A stretch of 64,000 nucleotides of DNA. It comes from Diphasiastrum complanatum (lineage: Eukaryota > Streptophyta > Lycopodiopsida > Lycopodiales > Lycopodiaceae). The position numbers and the translations under genes were made by a program. The DNA lies in contig CM055099.1 of NCBI GenBank assembly GCA_029204225.1, positions 61,411,753 through 61,475,752 of the forward strand, read 5' to 3'. The notes beneath the pieces were generated by a model. It saw nothing but the letters and a program-made list of their open reading frames with translations, was not told the DNA's origin and did not search any database. Numbering within the stretch: position 1 is the first letter of the stretch; every line of letters begins with the position of its first letter. Below, piece by piece: positions 32,906 to 45,302 of this stretch.

Positions 32906-33577
32906 TGTGAAAAATGACAAATTCTAGCTTGGTTGTATGTAAGATTTTGATGTACATTGTAATCCACAAGTGTGAATACATGTTGCCATGTTTGAAGGCT
33001 AGCCTAGATAGGTTATATCTCATTCATAGGGTTAGTTAGGTTGTTTGGTCATGATTCCTAGATTATAGGACCAAACTCCTCAAATCATGGAGGTAGTTGA
33101 TTAACCTTATTATCAAAATGGCATAACTCTAGGGTTAGGTAAGATTGACATGTTAGGGCAAAAATTTTCAATTAGTCTCCTTATTACATGTTGTATTTTC
33201 ACCTAACTTCAAAGGAGAAGAGCCTTATTGTACATACAATCTATCATTCCATAGTGAGGAGATAAAATTTTGAGAGCAAATTGGCAATATTGGGTTTTCC
33301 CAACATTTGTCTTGTGTTTTTGTGAATGCTTTGGAAACTAAACTTGACCATACTCATGTGTGGTATGGACATACTGGAGGCCGTACTACCACACATGTGG
33401 GGTCGGTTTACTTGTTTGATCATTTTTTTTATTGCTCTTGATTGTGTGATCCAAAATTGCTAATCTAGATCAAGAAATTGATTACTAGTTTTGCAATAGA
33501 TTGGTGTATCAATCAATCAATCACTCTTGGAGTCTTTTGTAGGCTCATTCAAGGTCCTTGGTACTGTACTTTTAACA
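32906..33577 (+). repeat. 5' LTR, 672 bp
   Basis: TGTGAAAAATGACAAATTC to CTTTTAACA. It aligns with 29920-30597 and with 35589-35906. It carries CACACATGTG at 33393-33402 and the run CAATCAATCAATCACTC near its end, shared with 30527-30545. Confidence 0.92.
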
Positions 33578-33592
33578 TGGTATTAGAGCCAA
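33578..33592 (+). other. primer binding site
   Basis: TGGTATTAGAGCCAA directly after the LTR; one base differs from the plant consensus TGGTATCAGAGC. Confidence 0.9.
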
Positions 33593-33782
33593 ATACAAGA
33601 GGATAATTAATGTGCTGGAAATGGTGAACTCATGCAACCATTCCTTGGCACTCCATGAAGACGAAACGAAGGACGAAAAAAAAGTGTTTGTCCCTGCAAC
33701 GAAAAGACACCCTGGACAGAGAGCACAAACCAAAGGAAAACAATTCGATCTGACAGGTGGCAGCTTGATGAGCATGGAGTCT
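33593..33782 (+). other. unknown piece between primer site and reverse transcriptase
   Basis: An open stretch (33612-33809) reads SCNHSLALHEDETKDEKKVF and KRHPGQRAQTKGKQFDLTGG. It resembles neither Gag nor Pol. It sits where the leader, gag, protease and integrase should be. It could be captured foreign sequence or a rearranged leader. Confidence 0.4.
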
Positions 33783-34620
33783 TGGAGTATAACCAAGATG
33801 GATCAATAAATAAGTATAAAGCAAGGCTCAAATGGTTTTTTGCATACTAAATGCATTGATTATGATGAAAATTTTGCTCCTGTGGCTAAACTAGTTACAA
33901 TAAGGTTGATCACTAGTCTTGCTATTACTTTCAATTGGATGCTTTTCCAACTTGATGTTAAAATGCCTCCCTCGGCTACTTTGAGGAAGAAATCTACATG
34001 AGGCAACCCAAGGGCTTCACCAAGAAAGGACTTGAAGAGAAAGTATGCTTCTTGAAGAGAAGTCTTTCAAGCAAGCACTTAGAGCTTGGTACTCTAGGCC
34101 AAGCTCTTTTCTTATCTCCATAAATTTTGTGTTGAGCTCATATGATCCTTCATTATACATGAGGTTTAATGATGGAAAGATCATTGTACTTGTATTGTAT
34201 GTTGATGACATAATCTTAAGTGGAAATGATCTAGAAGGAATAAGAGATTTTAATATTGCTTTATCTAAAGAGTTTAGGATGGTTGATCTCAAACAATTGC
34301 ACTTCACTCTAGGAATAGAAGTTGTAAGAGGATTTAAATTTTAGCTTTGTAAATCAATCTAAATATGCTACATCCATCCTAGATAGATTTGGAATGAAGA
34401 ATTGTAAAGACATTGAGACTCCCATGGAGCAAAATGTAAAAGCATCTATAAGTGGTGATGATGCATCATTTGAGGACATCACTTTCTATAGAAGGCTTAT
34501 AGGCTTCTTAATCTATTTAACTATAACTAGGACTGATCTTAGTTGTAGTGTTGGTAAGTTAAGCCAATATATGCACCTCTTGTTTCACATTGAAAGATGG
34601 CCAAAAGAGTCCTAAAATAC
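33783..34620 (+). pseudogene. copia reverse transcriptase fragment
   Basis: DGSINKYKARL at 33800, FQLDVK at 33945, YFEEEIYMRQPKGF at 33980, then 34045-34344 open with APRAWYSR-type QALRAWYSRPSSFLISINF, SLYMRFNDGK and the catalytic VLYVDDIILSGND. After a shift near 34345, 34394-34613 gives ETPMEQNVKASISGDD and LIGFLIYLTITRTDLS. The YVDD site is intact but frameshifts separate the parts. Confidence 0.88.
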
Positions 34621-34918
34621 ATCTCATCAACTAGGAATTTTGGCATACTCTAAAAGGGACTAATATTGGCTTAAGAGCCTATAGTGACTCAAATTTTGTA
34701 GGTGACATAGTAAATCAAAAATCTACAAGTGCATTTTCTACATTTCTTTGTGATGGGTAGTATCATGGCTTTCCAAAAAGCAAGATACTATTTCATTATT
34801 CTCAACAGAATCCGAGTATAAGGCCTTGACATCAACATGCAAGGAGGTCTTATAGCTCAAAAGGCTATTGGTGGAGCTTCAAGTCATGGAGGCCCAGGAG
34901 GTTCCTTGGATCTATTGT
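34621..34918 (+). pseudogene. copia RNase H, part before the rRNA insertion
   Basis: Remnants of DSNFVGDIVNQKSTS, SWLSKKQDTISLFS and the segment ending in GTGATT-like GGATCTATTGTG. Matching the copy at 29621-29680 shows that the sequence breaks inside a codon block that in the relative continues ATTTTGACAACCAATCAG. Confidence 0.8.
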
Positions 34919-34948
34919 GCCTGCGGCTTAATTTGACTCAACACGAGA

Positions 34949-34985
<37 letters not shown>

Positions 34986-35074
34986 TTGAGAGCTCTTTCT
35001 TGATTCTATGGGTGGTGGTGCATGGCCGTTCTTAGTTGGTGGAGTGATTTGTCTGGTTAATTCCGTTAATGAAC
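34919..35074 (+). rRNA. fragment of nuclear 18S rRNA gene (5' part)
   Basis: The sequence from CTGCGGCTTAATTTGACTCA through TTCTTGATTCTATGGGTGG to TTCCGTTAATGAAC is unmistakable 18S rRNA from its 3' third, recognised from memory of the conserved eukaryotic sequence. The differences I can name are mostly C to T or G to A, as expected of a silent methylated copy. It is not a functional gene: 156 bases only, inside a retrotransposon. Confidence 0.93.
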
Positions 35075-35214
35075 CTATATATATATACATATATATGTAT
35101 GTATATATATATATGTATATATATATGTATATAGATATATATATATATGTATGTATACATATGTATACATATATATATCTATATATAGATATATGTATAC
35201 ATATGTATACATAC

Positions 35215-35306
<92 letters not shown>
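35075..35306. repeat. (AT)n microsatellite inside the rRNA fragment
   Basis: Imperfect TATATG/TATACA mix to about 35218, then pure (AT) to 35306. It replaces the nine bases that in 18S rRNA join AACGAAC to GCCTGCTAAC. Confidence 0.95.
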
Positions 35307-35309
<3 letters not shown>

Positions 35310-35329
35310 TGCTAACTAGTTACACGAAG
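35307..35329 (+). rRNA. 18S rRNA fragment, continuation after the (AT)n tract
   Basis: GCCTGCTAACTAGTTACACG matches the next stretch of 18S rRNA (GCCTGCTAACTAGCTACGCG) with three transitions. The host RNase H resumes a few bases later (ACAACCATTCAGCCCAACCA). Confidence 0.88.
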
Positions 35330-35588
35330 AATCTACAACCATTCAGCCCAACCACTTGCTACCAATCCTATGTTCCATGCAAGGAGTAATCAAATCGAGA
35401 TTGCTCATCACTTCGTGAGGGAGAAGGTGCAAGCCAAATAAATCAAACTCCAATATGTGTCTTCATCAAATTGCTTAGCTAATTTGCTCACTAAATCCTT
35501 GCCTAAGGATTCTTTCATTAAGCTAAGATCATTACTTAGAGTAATTGATAAATGTATAATAGTTTCCCAAGCTAGATTTGAGGAGGAG
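35330..35588 (+). pseudogene. copia RNase H, part after the rRNA insertion, and purine tract
   Basis: Codes for QPLATNPMFHARSNQIEI-like residues, AHHFVREKVQAK and the LTKSLPKDSFIKLRSLL segment, with a TAA in place of the Glu after QAK. Ends in the purine tract GAGGAGGAG at 35580-35588, next to the 3' LTR. Confidence 0.82.
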
Positions 35589-35906
35589 TGTGAAAAATGG
35601 CAAATTCTAGCTTGGTTGTATGTAAAGTTTTGATGCAAATTGTAATCCACACATGTGAATACATGTTGCCACGTGTGAAGGCTAGCCTAGATAGATTAGA
35701 TCTCATTCATAGGGTTATTTAGGTTGTTTGGTCATGATTCCTAGATTATAAGACCGAACTCCTCAAATCATGGAGGTTGTTGATCAACCTAACCATCAAA
35801 ATGGCATCACTCTAGGGTTAGCTAAGATTGACATATTAGGGCAAAACATTTCAATTAGTCTCCTTCATACATGCTGGATTTTCACCTACCTTCAAAGGAG
35901 ACGAGC
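35589..35906 (+). repeat. 3' LTR, truncated after 318 bp
   Basis: Starts TGTGAAAAATGGCAAATTC and follows 32906-33225 closely until CAAAGGAGACGAGC, where it diverges to unrelated DNA. Confidence 0.88.
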
Positions 35907-37725
35907 AACAAATTGATCAACAAAGCGATTATGGACTTGCAAAATAGCAGTTATTGTATGATGCAAACACTTATGGATTAGAACAAATTGATGTACTAAT
36001 ATCATGTGAACTTTTTACATACAAAATTGTATCTCAGTAAGTAGTAAGCACATGGCCAACTTACATGCAATAATGGGCTCATTAATCATAAACTTTAAGG
36101 TAGTTGTAGGCCTTCAAGAAAGATTCTAGAAGTGCTTTCTGAGCTACTTAGATAGTCCAAAATACTTTGAATGCTACCATGTGGACTAGAACACCCAAGC
36201 GGCATGTGGATGCTCAAGCTAAGTAGCATAAGTGTGAGGGTCGATGGATAATCCACTATCCACTAATTTTTCTATGATGAAGAGCTCTCTATTGTGTGGA
36301 CAATGTATTGTTGAAGTGAGTCAGATTTGTCTTGGTTGTCTTTGATGTGTGCAGAGCATCTATTTTTTTTTTTTTTTGTGGCTCATCTTTCTTTAGGATA
36401 AAATTCCTTGTGTGTGGATCTCTACTTTTTAGGAGACGAAAAAAAATTGTATTGAATCAATGGAAAATGCCATTCACCTCTTCACTTCATGTGTATAGAG
36501 AGTGTGATGTGTTGTTGCTAGTTGGAATGATGTTTTCTCTAAATCATGAATGGAAGAGTGAGGTAAAAACAAAAGAAAATCAATAATCTTGGGTGAAGTG
36601 TGGGATTGCAAGAACTTGAAACAATGTCAACAATGGTGAATAATCGATGAGTTATTGTGTCCCGTAGGACATAGAACTTTGCAACTATTATTCGATGACC
36701 TATTTAATCTTTGATATATAGTAATGTTTTGTCACATGTTTAGACTATATCCTATATGCAATTTCTTTAGTCCATATAATGCATTGTAGCCCATGGTCAA
36801 TCTTCCTTACATGGTTTTCTTGTGTTTTTTGTAATAATCTTAGTGGTATCCTTTAAGAAATATTCTTTTTGATGTATGTCTCTTGAGTCTCTATGCATGT
36901 CAATGACCTATTTAATCTTTCATATATAACCACTTTTTGTCACAGGTTTAGACTATATCCTATATGCAATTTCTTTAGTCCATATAACGCATTGTAACCC
37001 ATGGTCAGTCTTTCTTACATGGTTTTTTTGTGTTTTTTGTAATAACCTTAGTGGTATCCTTTAAGAAATATTTTTTTGGATGTATCTCTGTGCATGTTCC
37101 CCTTGGGTTGTACATAATTTTATAGCATATCAAAAATAGAGTTGAATCTCATATTCATCATTATGTCACCCATCCATATACACCTCTTTAGATATGACAT
37201 TCTTAGATATTCAACTTGTTAATTGAATTAAATCTTATTTGAAGTGGTCTTCATAATAGTCCTCAACATTTCCTTTTGATGATTATTTCTTGGTCTTAAC
37301 CATATTAGGTACGAGTTACACATTTCCCCCTTTAAACTTTATTCTTTGCCAAATGACATGCCTGAAAGCTTTAAGTATGGCATCTAGATGGAGACACATG
37401 AAGAGCTTTTGTATTTCTTTTGTCATGATGCGAAATGTTTTTGGTGATATTTCTTTTTGTAAGGCACATAGTGAACTTGAGTGATGATTAAGCCATCACT
37501 TATAATGATATTTTGAACATACTCATTTTCAAGTAGTACAAGATAATAGGCATAGGTACTTCGAGGTGGGAAGGATATTGAAAGCAATACACCAAAGGTT
37601 TTCCTGCAGGCCATGGAAAATTACTTAAGTCTAGAAGTGATATAATTACCATGTGATAATGATAATAACATTGATGATAGTGGTCAACTTGAATACATCA
37701 TTGATATGATGGATGATGAAGATTG
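35907..37725. other. unassigned stretch with a tandem duplication
   Basis: No gene recognised. An ORF at 36332-36586 has no known motif. The block 36697-36904 is repeated at 36905-37097 (see the separate entry). Confidence 0.4.
36697..37097. repeat. tandem duplication, unit 208 bp
   Basis: GACCTATTTAATCTTTSATA, GTTTAGACTATATCCTATAT, GTAATAAYCTTAGTGGTATC and AAGAAATATT occur in the same order at the same spacing in both copies, with about ten percent difference. Function unknown. Confidence 0.8.
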
Positions 37726-38340
37726 TTAAAAGTAAAGTACTAAAGACCATAAATGGATCTTTGAATGATCCACAAGGTTGATTGTGTGCTTGTTAAACAA
37801 TCTATCAGATACTAGTCATCAGAAAACAAGATCTAGTTTAGCAGCTTGATAGAAAACAAGTAGAGACAATCAGATCATTGATCATAAACTGAAATCCGAC
37901 TTCACACGTGTGAAAATGAGGCTGTAGTACGGCCTGTAGATAGAGTTTAAAGTGTGCCAAAGCTTAGTTACATTGGAATCAATCACAATCACCATATATA
38001 GAGAGAAAATCTGAGTTTCTCCTTGAGGCTCCAAAAAGTTTCTATCTTCTCACTATGGAGGATGGAAATACATAGTAAAGTCGGGTGAAAATCCAGCATG
38101 TAATAAGGAGGTAGACTCAACTTTCTTGTCCTAAAGTGAAAACCCTAGTCTAGATCCAAGAGTCATGCTTGGCAGCATGGTAGGTACAAATCTCATCATA
38201 AATCATGGTCTAGATCCTACAAAGTAGGAATCACTACCAAATGGACACTATGTCAAATACTACTGCTGATCAATGGAAGACTACCATAGACAAAGAATGA
38301 CTCTCACATAATAAACAATACATGGACACTCATGGATCGA
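37726..38340 (-). repeat. reverse-strand copia LTR, old copy
   Basis: The plus strand starts TGTTAAAAGTAAAGTACTAA, the reverse complement of the LTR end GTACTGTACTTTTAACA. It shares with the inverted 672-bp LTR the blocks GTAGTACGGCCT, CTCACTATGGA and CATGTAATAAGGAG. TTCACACGTGTGAA at 37911-37924 is a full palindrome. The far end is worn and approximate. Confidence 0.7.
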
Positions 38341-38389
38341 AGCTACTTGAGGATCGAAATATTTTCCATGCAAATGAAGTTTTAGAACT

Positions 38390-40460
38390 AAGCATGATGC
38401 TGATGGAAAAGTTGACATATTCAAAGCCCAACTTGCTGTCAAGGGATTCTCACATATTTCAAATCTTGACTATTCAAAAACCTTTGGCCCAATAGTCAAG
38501 CATACTTCAATTTAACTCCTATAGCCGACCTTGAAGTCCATCAAATGGACGTTCAGACAATATTTCCAAATGGAACCATTGGAGAAGATATTTAGATGTC
38601 ATAACATGAAGGATACAAGATCAAAAGTCAGGAACATCTTCTATGTAAGTGGCGCAAGGCTCTTTATGGACTAAAGCAGTTCCAAATAGCCTGGTCCCAG
38701 AAAATCGACCATTTTTTTATTCAAGCCGATTTTATTCCTAGCTCTGCAGATTTGAATGTTTACTTCAAATTTGTTTCTATTTTTATATTATCATCACCTT
38801 ATATGTAGATGATAAGCTACTTTTTTTAGCAATAATCTCGGTATTCAGATCCACAATGGATTGACCCAACAAACTAATTTACATTAGTGAACAAAGATAT
38901 TTAATGAATGTGTTAGGTAAACATGGCATGTCAAACTGTAAACCAAGCTACTTTCCATTAGATCTAGGATTAGAATTATCAAAAGAGAAGTGTCCACAAA
39001 CTAAGACAAAAAAAAAAAAAAAAAAAAAAGGGCTATGAAGCATTATCCTTTTCATCCATTATTGGCTCACTAATATATGTTATGCTTTGCGCATGCCTTG
39101 ACCTAGCATATTCTATAAGTACATTGAGACAATTTTTGTTTAGCCCAAGAATGACACATTGGAAAGTTCTTTTGAAGGTTTTAAAATATGTACAAACTAA
39201 TAAAAACAATTGCTTTTGTTATGGAGGTAGCCAATATTGTTAGAAATATCACTTCCAACTTGATGTACTTTGTAGATCTTAAGATAATTGATCTTGATCT
39301 CACACGTGTGGAGTCTGTTCCCACGTGTGAAAGAATGTACATGAGCCACTTTTATAAAGTTAGATTGATTTTAGCTAGATCTACACTAGTGTCAAACATG
39401 TGTTTGTAATCTCCTAAGGTGTGTGGATGCACTAAGATCAAGACTAGATTGAGATTCAATTGAGTAGAATCTTGAAATTGGTCAAATTGCTCAAACTTTA
39501 TGTAAATAGATTGGACTTCCATGTGAATGAATTATTACTCACACATGTCAAGATACCATTCACACGTGTGGATAAGCTTCTAGATGATAAGATAGGAAAA
39601 TTCCATTATATCCTATTTTATAGGGAATATTCCTATAAATGTGGAAGACTAGCTTTTTGTTTTCTAGCCAAAGAGAATAGTCAACTTTGGGAATGAGCAC
39701 ATATGGCTCCCATTAGTGGATCTGGATGACTAGGCACTCTTCACACGTGTGAAGGCTTGTTGGACAGTACACAACTCGTGGATGTACTTGATCTATAAAG
39801 GGATCAACCAAATCAATGAGAAGTTGATGTGACATTGGCAATTTCTAGTCTTGCTTGTATTTTCCACATTTGTCTTGTGTTTTTGTGATTGAAATGCATT
39901 TCTAAGCTTGAGTACTTTACTCTCTGTAAACAGGCCATACAGGTACTGTCCTCCACACGTGTGAGACCGCTCATCCAAGTTTTTAATCATTTGATCCATT
40001 GCTCTTGCTTAAATCATAGTGTAAAGCATTTAGATCAAGATCTAACACCTAGAGCTTGATAGATCTTTGGATTAAGCAATCAATAACTCTTAATGATTGA
40101 TAAGTACAATCATAATTGTCCTTTTTCTCTGAAAATTGAAAAATATGGCAATATTCTTGAAAGATACATAGATGTTGACTAAGCAAGAAATGTCGATACT
40201 AGAAGATTGACTTTGTATTTCTGTTCAATAAAGGTCCAATATCTTGGAATAGATGAAAATAGCCTTCAGTAGCATTATCATCAGTTGAATCAGTATAGAT
40301 TGCTATTATAAATGCTACTAAAGAGACAATTTGGCTCAGAAGTCTACTTGTAGATATTAACCTTACTCAACAATAACCTACTATTCTTTATTGTGACAAT
40401 CAAAGAATAATTGCACTATATTTGAATACGAGAATTGATTCTGAAAATAAACAAATCAAA
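38390..40460 (+). pseudogene. old copia reverse transcriptase and RNase H, split by a solo LTR
   Basis: Part 1 (38400-39237) keeps KAQLAVKGFSHISNLDYSKT, HQMDVQTIFPNG-like and RLFMDSSSK-type remnants, then HWKVLLKVLKYV and CYGGSQY. Part 2 (40149-40460) keeps NILERYIDVD, ARNVDTRRLT, ATKETIWLRS-like and RIDSENKQIKI. Almost every line carries stops. The two parts fit together when the LTR at 39238-40148 and one copy of the flanking CAATAT are removed. A run of 22 A lies at 39007-39029. Confidence 0.78.
39238..40148 (+). repeat. solo LTR of a copia element, about 911 bp
   Basis: Begins TGTTAGAAATATC. The inner part shares TTGTCTTGTGTTTTTGTGA, the GGCCATAC/GGTACTG region and TTGATCCATTGCTCTTG with the 672-bp LTR family. 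It lies inside an older RNase H and is flanked by CAATAT at 39232-39237 and 40149-40154. It holds at least five copies of CACACGTGTG or close variants (39301, 39321, 39561, 39742, 39954). No internal region remains, as expected after LTR-LTR recombination. The exact right end could be one to two bases off. Confidence 0.8.
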
Positions 40461-41139
40461 ATCAAAATCCATAGTCTGGGTCAAAATATATTGACTCTGA
40501 AAATTGAAAAACGATCTTAATTCCTAGCTTGGACCGACTCGTCGAATTGACTTAGACTCTATTTACATCTCCGGGGTTGAAATAAAAAATTTGACCCAAG
40601 TATCTATTTTGATCCATGTGTCTATCTTCAACCTTGTGTCTCTTTTGATCCAAGTCATGATCGAAGTTTGACCCAAAGAACTCTTAGCTGTTGTATGCAA
40701 AGGTGACAACCATCTACGATGTGCTTAGTGATCAACTATTTTTTGCAAAGGTGACAACCATCGACGATGTACTTTGTGTCAACAGTCAAACTGATAATTA
40801 TCTAACATAGGAGAAATTGGATAGTAGTAGTTTACAATCGTTTGTATTCATTTACAAGTACTTAGCTAGTAATTTACTAGTAGTAGATCACATTTATAAT
40901 GATACTGATAAGTGCACATTATAAAGATTCAAGTGTAGGGTAGAAGTGCAGAGCTAGTGTATCTTTTTCAAATTTGTATACTCTAATTTTTTCAAGATCA
41001 TTTTACTCTAATAGTTAGTTTTTGTCTCATATCACTGATTGCATTTTTCATTTTCTACTATTTTGCAATTACGTCTTTGTCTTTTTCATATCTACTAGTA
41101 TTACATTGTCCATTGATCTTCTATCCCTAAATCCAATTC
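40461..41139. other. unassigned stretch
   Basis: No gene recognised. A unit GCAAAGGTGACAACCATC is present twice (40698 and 40747), and words based on TTTGATCCAAGT/TTTGACCCAAGT recur at 40580-40680, suggesting a worn tandem repeat. Confidence 0.4.
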
Positions 41140-42090
41140 TTCCTATCTGATTGATTTTGATATTTCAATGTTTTTGATAGTTTTGCCATAAATACATTTT
41201 GATCCTTTTTGTGAACTTGTGTTTGGGAAGTTTCTATAACATTGGCTTGTTGATGCCTGGACTACTGTTGATTTCGAGATTTTACAATTTTGAATTTCAT
41301 GATTTGCCCTCTTGTAATACTTGCAAAACAATTTTTTCTTTTAAATTGAGAAGAAGATGGCTAATTCCAGTTGGCCTCTTTTGAATTAGATTTCCTTTAG
41401 CTTGCTTGTTTTCCCTCTTCTTTCGTCTCTCTTGGAGTAAATTGCTTGAAATTTAGAAGTTACATTTGATGAAGAGCTCATCTTCTTGGTTTCTTCTTGG
41501 GGTACCATTGTTATTACTCTTGGAAGAGTAAGCTATGCTTGTGTTAAATTGATTACTACCCAATTCTCACATACTATAGTAGCAAACTAGAGAGTAGGGT
41601 CATGACTGCATATGAGTCCTCTATTATAGAATTAGTTGTAGTCATTTCCTAAAGCAAGGGGTTTAAAGTTATTTATTTGATTCAAAATAGGATCATTGTT
41701 TGACATCTTAAGAGACATTTCTCTTTTTGATGAAGTTTTGAGGTCATGTCTTTAATATCATAGAGTGTGCTCAAGATGTCTCAAGGTTTATTAGAAATTT
41801 GAGCTGACCTTACATGACCTATTTGTATATCTTGAATTTCAATGCAAATGCCTTGTCATTTTTTTGTCTTCACTTGAAGGTGGTTTGTTTGTTAACAAGA
41901 GGCTTGATCTCTATGCCAATAACTATTTTCCATAGCTCTTTAGCCATTAAGATAACATAGGGTAATTACTTTCATCTAGCTTGTGAAGAATTGAACAAAC
42001 TTTTCTTAGGGAGTCCCTATTGAGTTTGATCTTTATACAAACAAGGATGAACAATCAAGATCAAAAAATAAATCAACTTTAGCGGTCGAA
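41140..42090 (-). pseudogene. old copia Gag remnant
   Basis: On the minus strand a zinc-knuckle relic MFCKYYKRANHEIQNCKI (41331-41270) has one Cys changed to Tyr. Upstream, in broken frames, are helices of the Gag type (KELWKIVIGI-like residues near 41960). Many stops. It is assigned to Gag mainly by the knuckle; the boundaries are rough. Confidence 0.5.
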
Positions 42091-43570
<1,480 letters not shown>

Positions 43571-43582
43571 GGTAGAGGGAGG

Positions 43583-43736
43583 ACCTTTGTTCAACATAAG
43601 TTCTCTCTCCACCTATGTTCAATATAGGTCCTTTCTCGACCTATGCTCAGCATATGTCTTCTCTCGACCTGAGCATAAGTTCTCCCTTGGCCTATGTTCA
43701 ACATAGGTCCTCCCTCGACCTATGCTCAACATAGGT
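43583..43736. repeat. second palindrome array (ACCTATGCTCAACATAGGT type)
   Basis: Six copies start at 43583, 43611, 43639, 43667 (half), 43690 and 43718, with a period of 28 bases. The palindrome is the same as at 14160-14602, but the spacers (CCTCTCTCG type) are different. Single degenerate copies lie at 43850 (GCTATGTTCAACAT) and 43873 (GTGCTTAGCATG). The array lies between the (CT)n tract and a copia fragment. Confidence 0.88.
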
Positions 43737-43914
43737 CTTCCCTTCACTGTGCTTAGCTTTTTGATTTTCTAAGAAAAAATTATGGTTATTGATTTTTTGA
43801 TAATAATAATATATTTTTTTAATAAAGTTGTCATCGACAAAGCGTAGCTATGTTCAACATTTCCGTGCTTAGCATGTTGACGCTACAGCACGCTACATGC
43901 AGAATTAGTCAAGC

Positions 43915-45110
43915 ACAAAGGCTGTCAACAATAAGACACCTTATGAAGCCTATACAGACAGAAAGCCTATCTTAAGCCATCTCAAAGTATTTAGATGCAT
44001 TTGCTATGCCCAAGTCCCACAAAAATTCAAGAAGAAGTTGGATTCAACATCTTCCAAATGCATCTTCATCGGTTATCCAACTGAGAACAATGTCTACAAG
44101 GTCCCTGATATTGACAACGGATTCAAATCTGTATGCAGAGACATCAAGTTTCTAGAAAGTAAATTTCATGACTTCAAAGGTAAATCAGTTTCCAACATTG
44201 ATGATTCTTTATGCACCCTAAATCATTTCAGTCTTGCACATTCTACTCTTCTCCGACAAAGATGTAACCTACTGATACACATGTAGAAAGAAGTCAAGAA
44301 GGTATCTCAATACCAAATCTCACAACAAGGAGCTTGCAAAATCCAAAGACTGTTTACATGTTAGAAGATCATCAAGATCTCGGTCACCACCAAACAGATA
44401 CAAACCTGAACTATTCTGGACTTCAGAAAGGAAGTTCAACCCAGATGGGTCTATTGCCAAATGGAAGGCAAGATTTGTAGCTAAAGGCTACAAACAAGTT
44501 CTAGGTACTGACTACAACGAGACTTTCAGAGCGGTAGTTAAATTATAATCTCTCAAAACTCCGTTTGCACATGCTGCTATCAACAATCTTGAACTCCATC
44601 AAATGGATATCAAAAAAGCATTTCTACATGGAGAAATCCAAAAAGAACTCTATATTTCACAGCCTGAAGGACATGAGGTAAAGGAACAAGAGCATAAAGT
44701 TTGTAGACTGCATAAAGCTCTATATGGGCTAAAACAAGCTCCATGTGTCTAGTTTGATAAAATGAACTCATCTTTTATGCATATTAGTTTCAAACCAAAC
44801 AATGTTGACTACAATGTCTGTGTACAACATCTTAATACTAGAACAGTGATCATTGCACTTTAGGTGGATGACGCATTATTATTCAACAATGATAAATCAT
44901 TTATGTCAAAAATTAAGTCAATTCTTTCAAAAGAATTTGACATGACTGATCTAGGTGAAGTACATCACTTACTCGACAATCAAATTAGCAGAGATAGAGT
45001 AAACAAGAGTTGTATCTCAATCAGCACAGATATATGCATAACATGTTGCAGAAATACAACATGGGTGACTGCAAGCCTATTTATTTTGTTATTGTTGTTG
45101 TCATAACATG
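43915..45110 (+). pseudogene. copia integrase end and reverse transcriptase
   Basis: NKTPYEAYTDRKPILSHLKV and CIFIGYPTENN mark the integrase end. After stops near 44286 and a shift, KFNPDGSIAKWKARFVAKGY, LHQMDIKKAFLHGEIQKELY, LYGLKQAPCV and LWVDDALLF-type (VDDALLFNNDKS, catalytic Asp pair kept) follow to EFDMTDLGEVHHLL. The catalytic Tyr of YVDD is lost to a stop just before VDD. No LTR is attached. Confidence 0.86.
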
Positions 45111-45259
45111 GACTAACTCTCAACTAGTAGTTGTACCCCCTTGGTGAATGAACATGTTTAGATCATATCTTATCCATTTAGTTTAAAATATACATATTAC
45201 CAATGTTTACATATATATTTGTTAATTTATTTTTATAGATTTTTATTTATTTATTTACA

Positions 45260-45302
<43 letters not shown>

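Larger units (their letters stand above)
32906..35906 (+). mobile_element. copia element carrying an 18S rRNA fragment
   Basis: 5' LTR 32906-33577, primer site 33578-33592, then a short unknown piece. Reverse transcriptase runs from about 33783, with RNase H broken by 18S rRNA sequence plus an (AT)n tract, a purine tract (35579-35588) and a 3' LTR cut at 35906. Gag, protease, integrase and the first part of reverse transcriptase are absent, so this is an internally deleted derivative. Confidence 0.9.

Noticed and set aside
35008..35319. Open frame [12 protein letters not shown]... followed by Tyr-Ile repeats
   Set aside because: It is a translation of 18S rRNA and the (AT)n tract.
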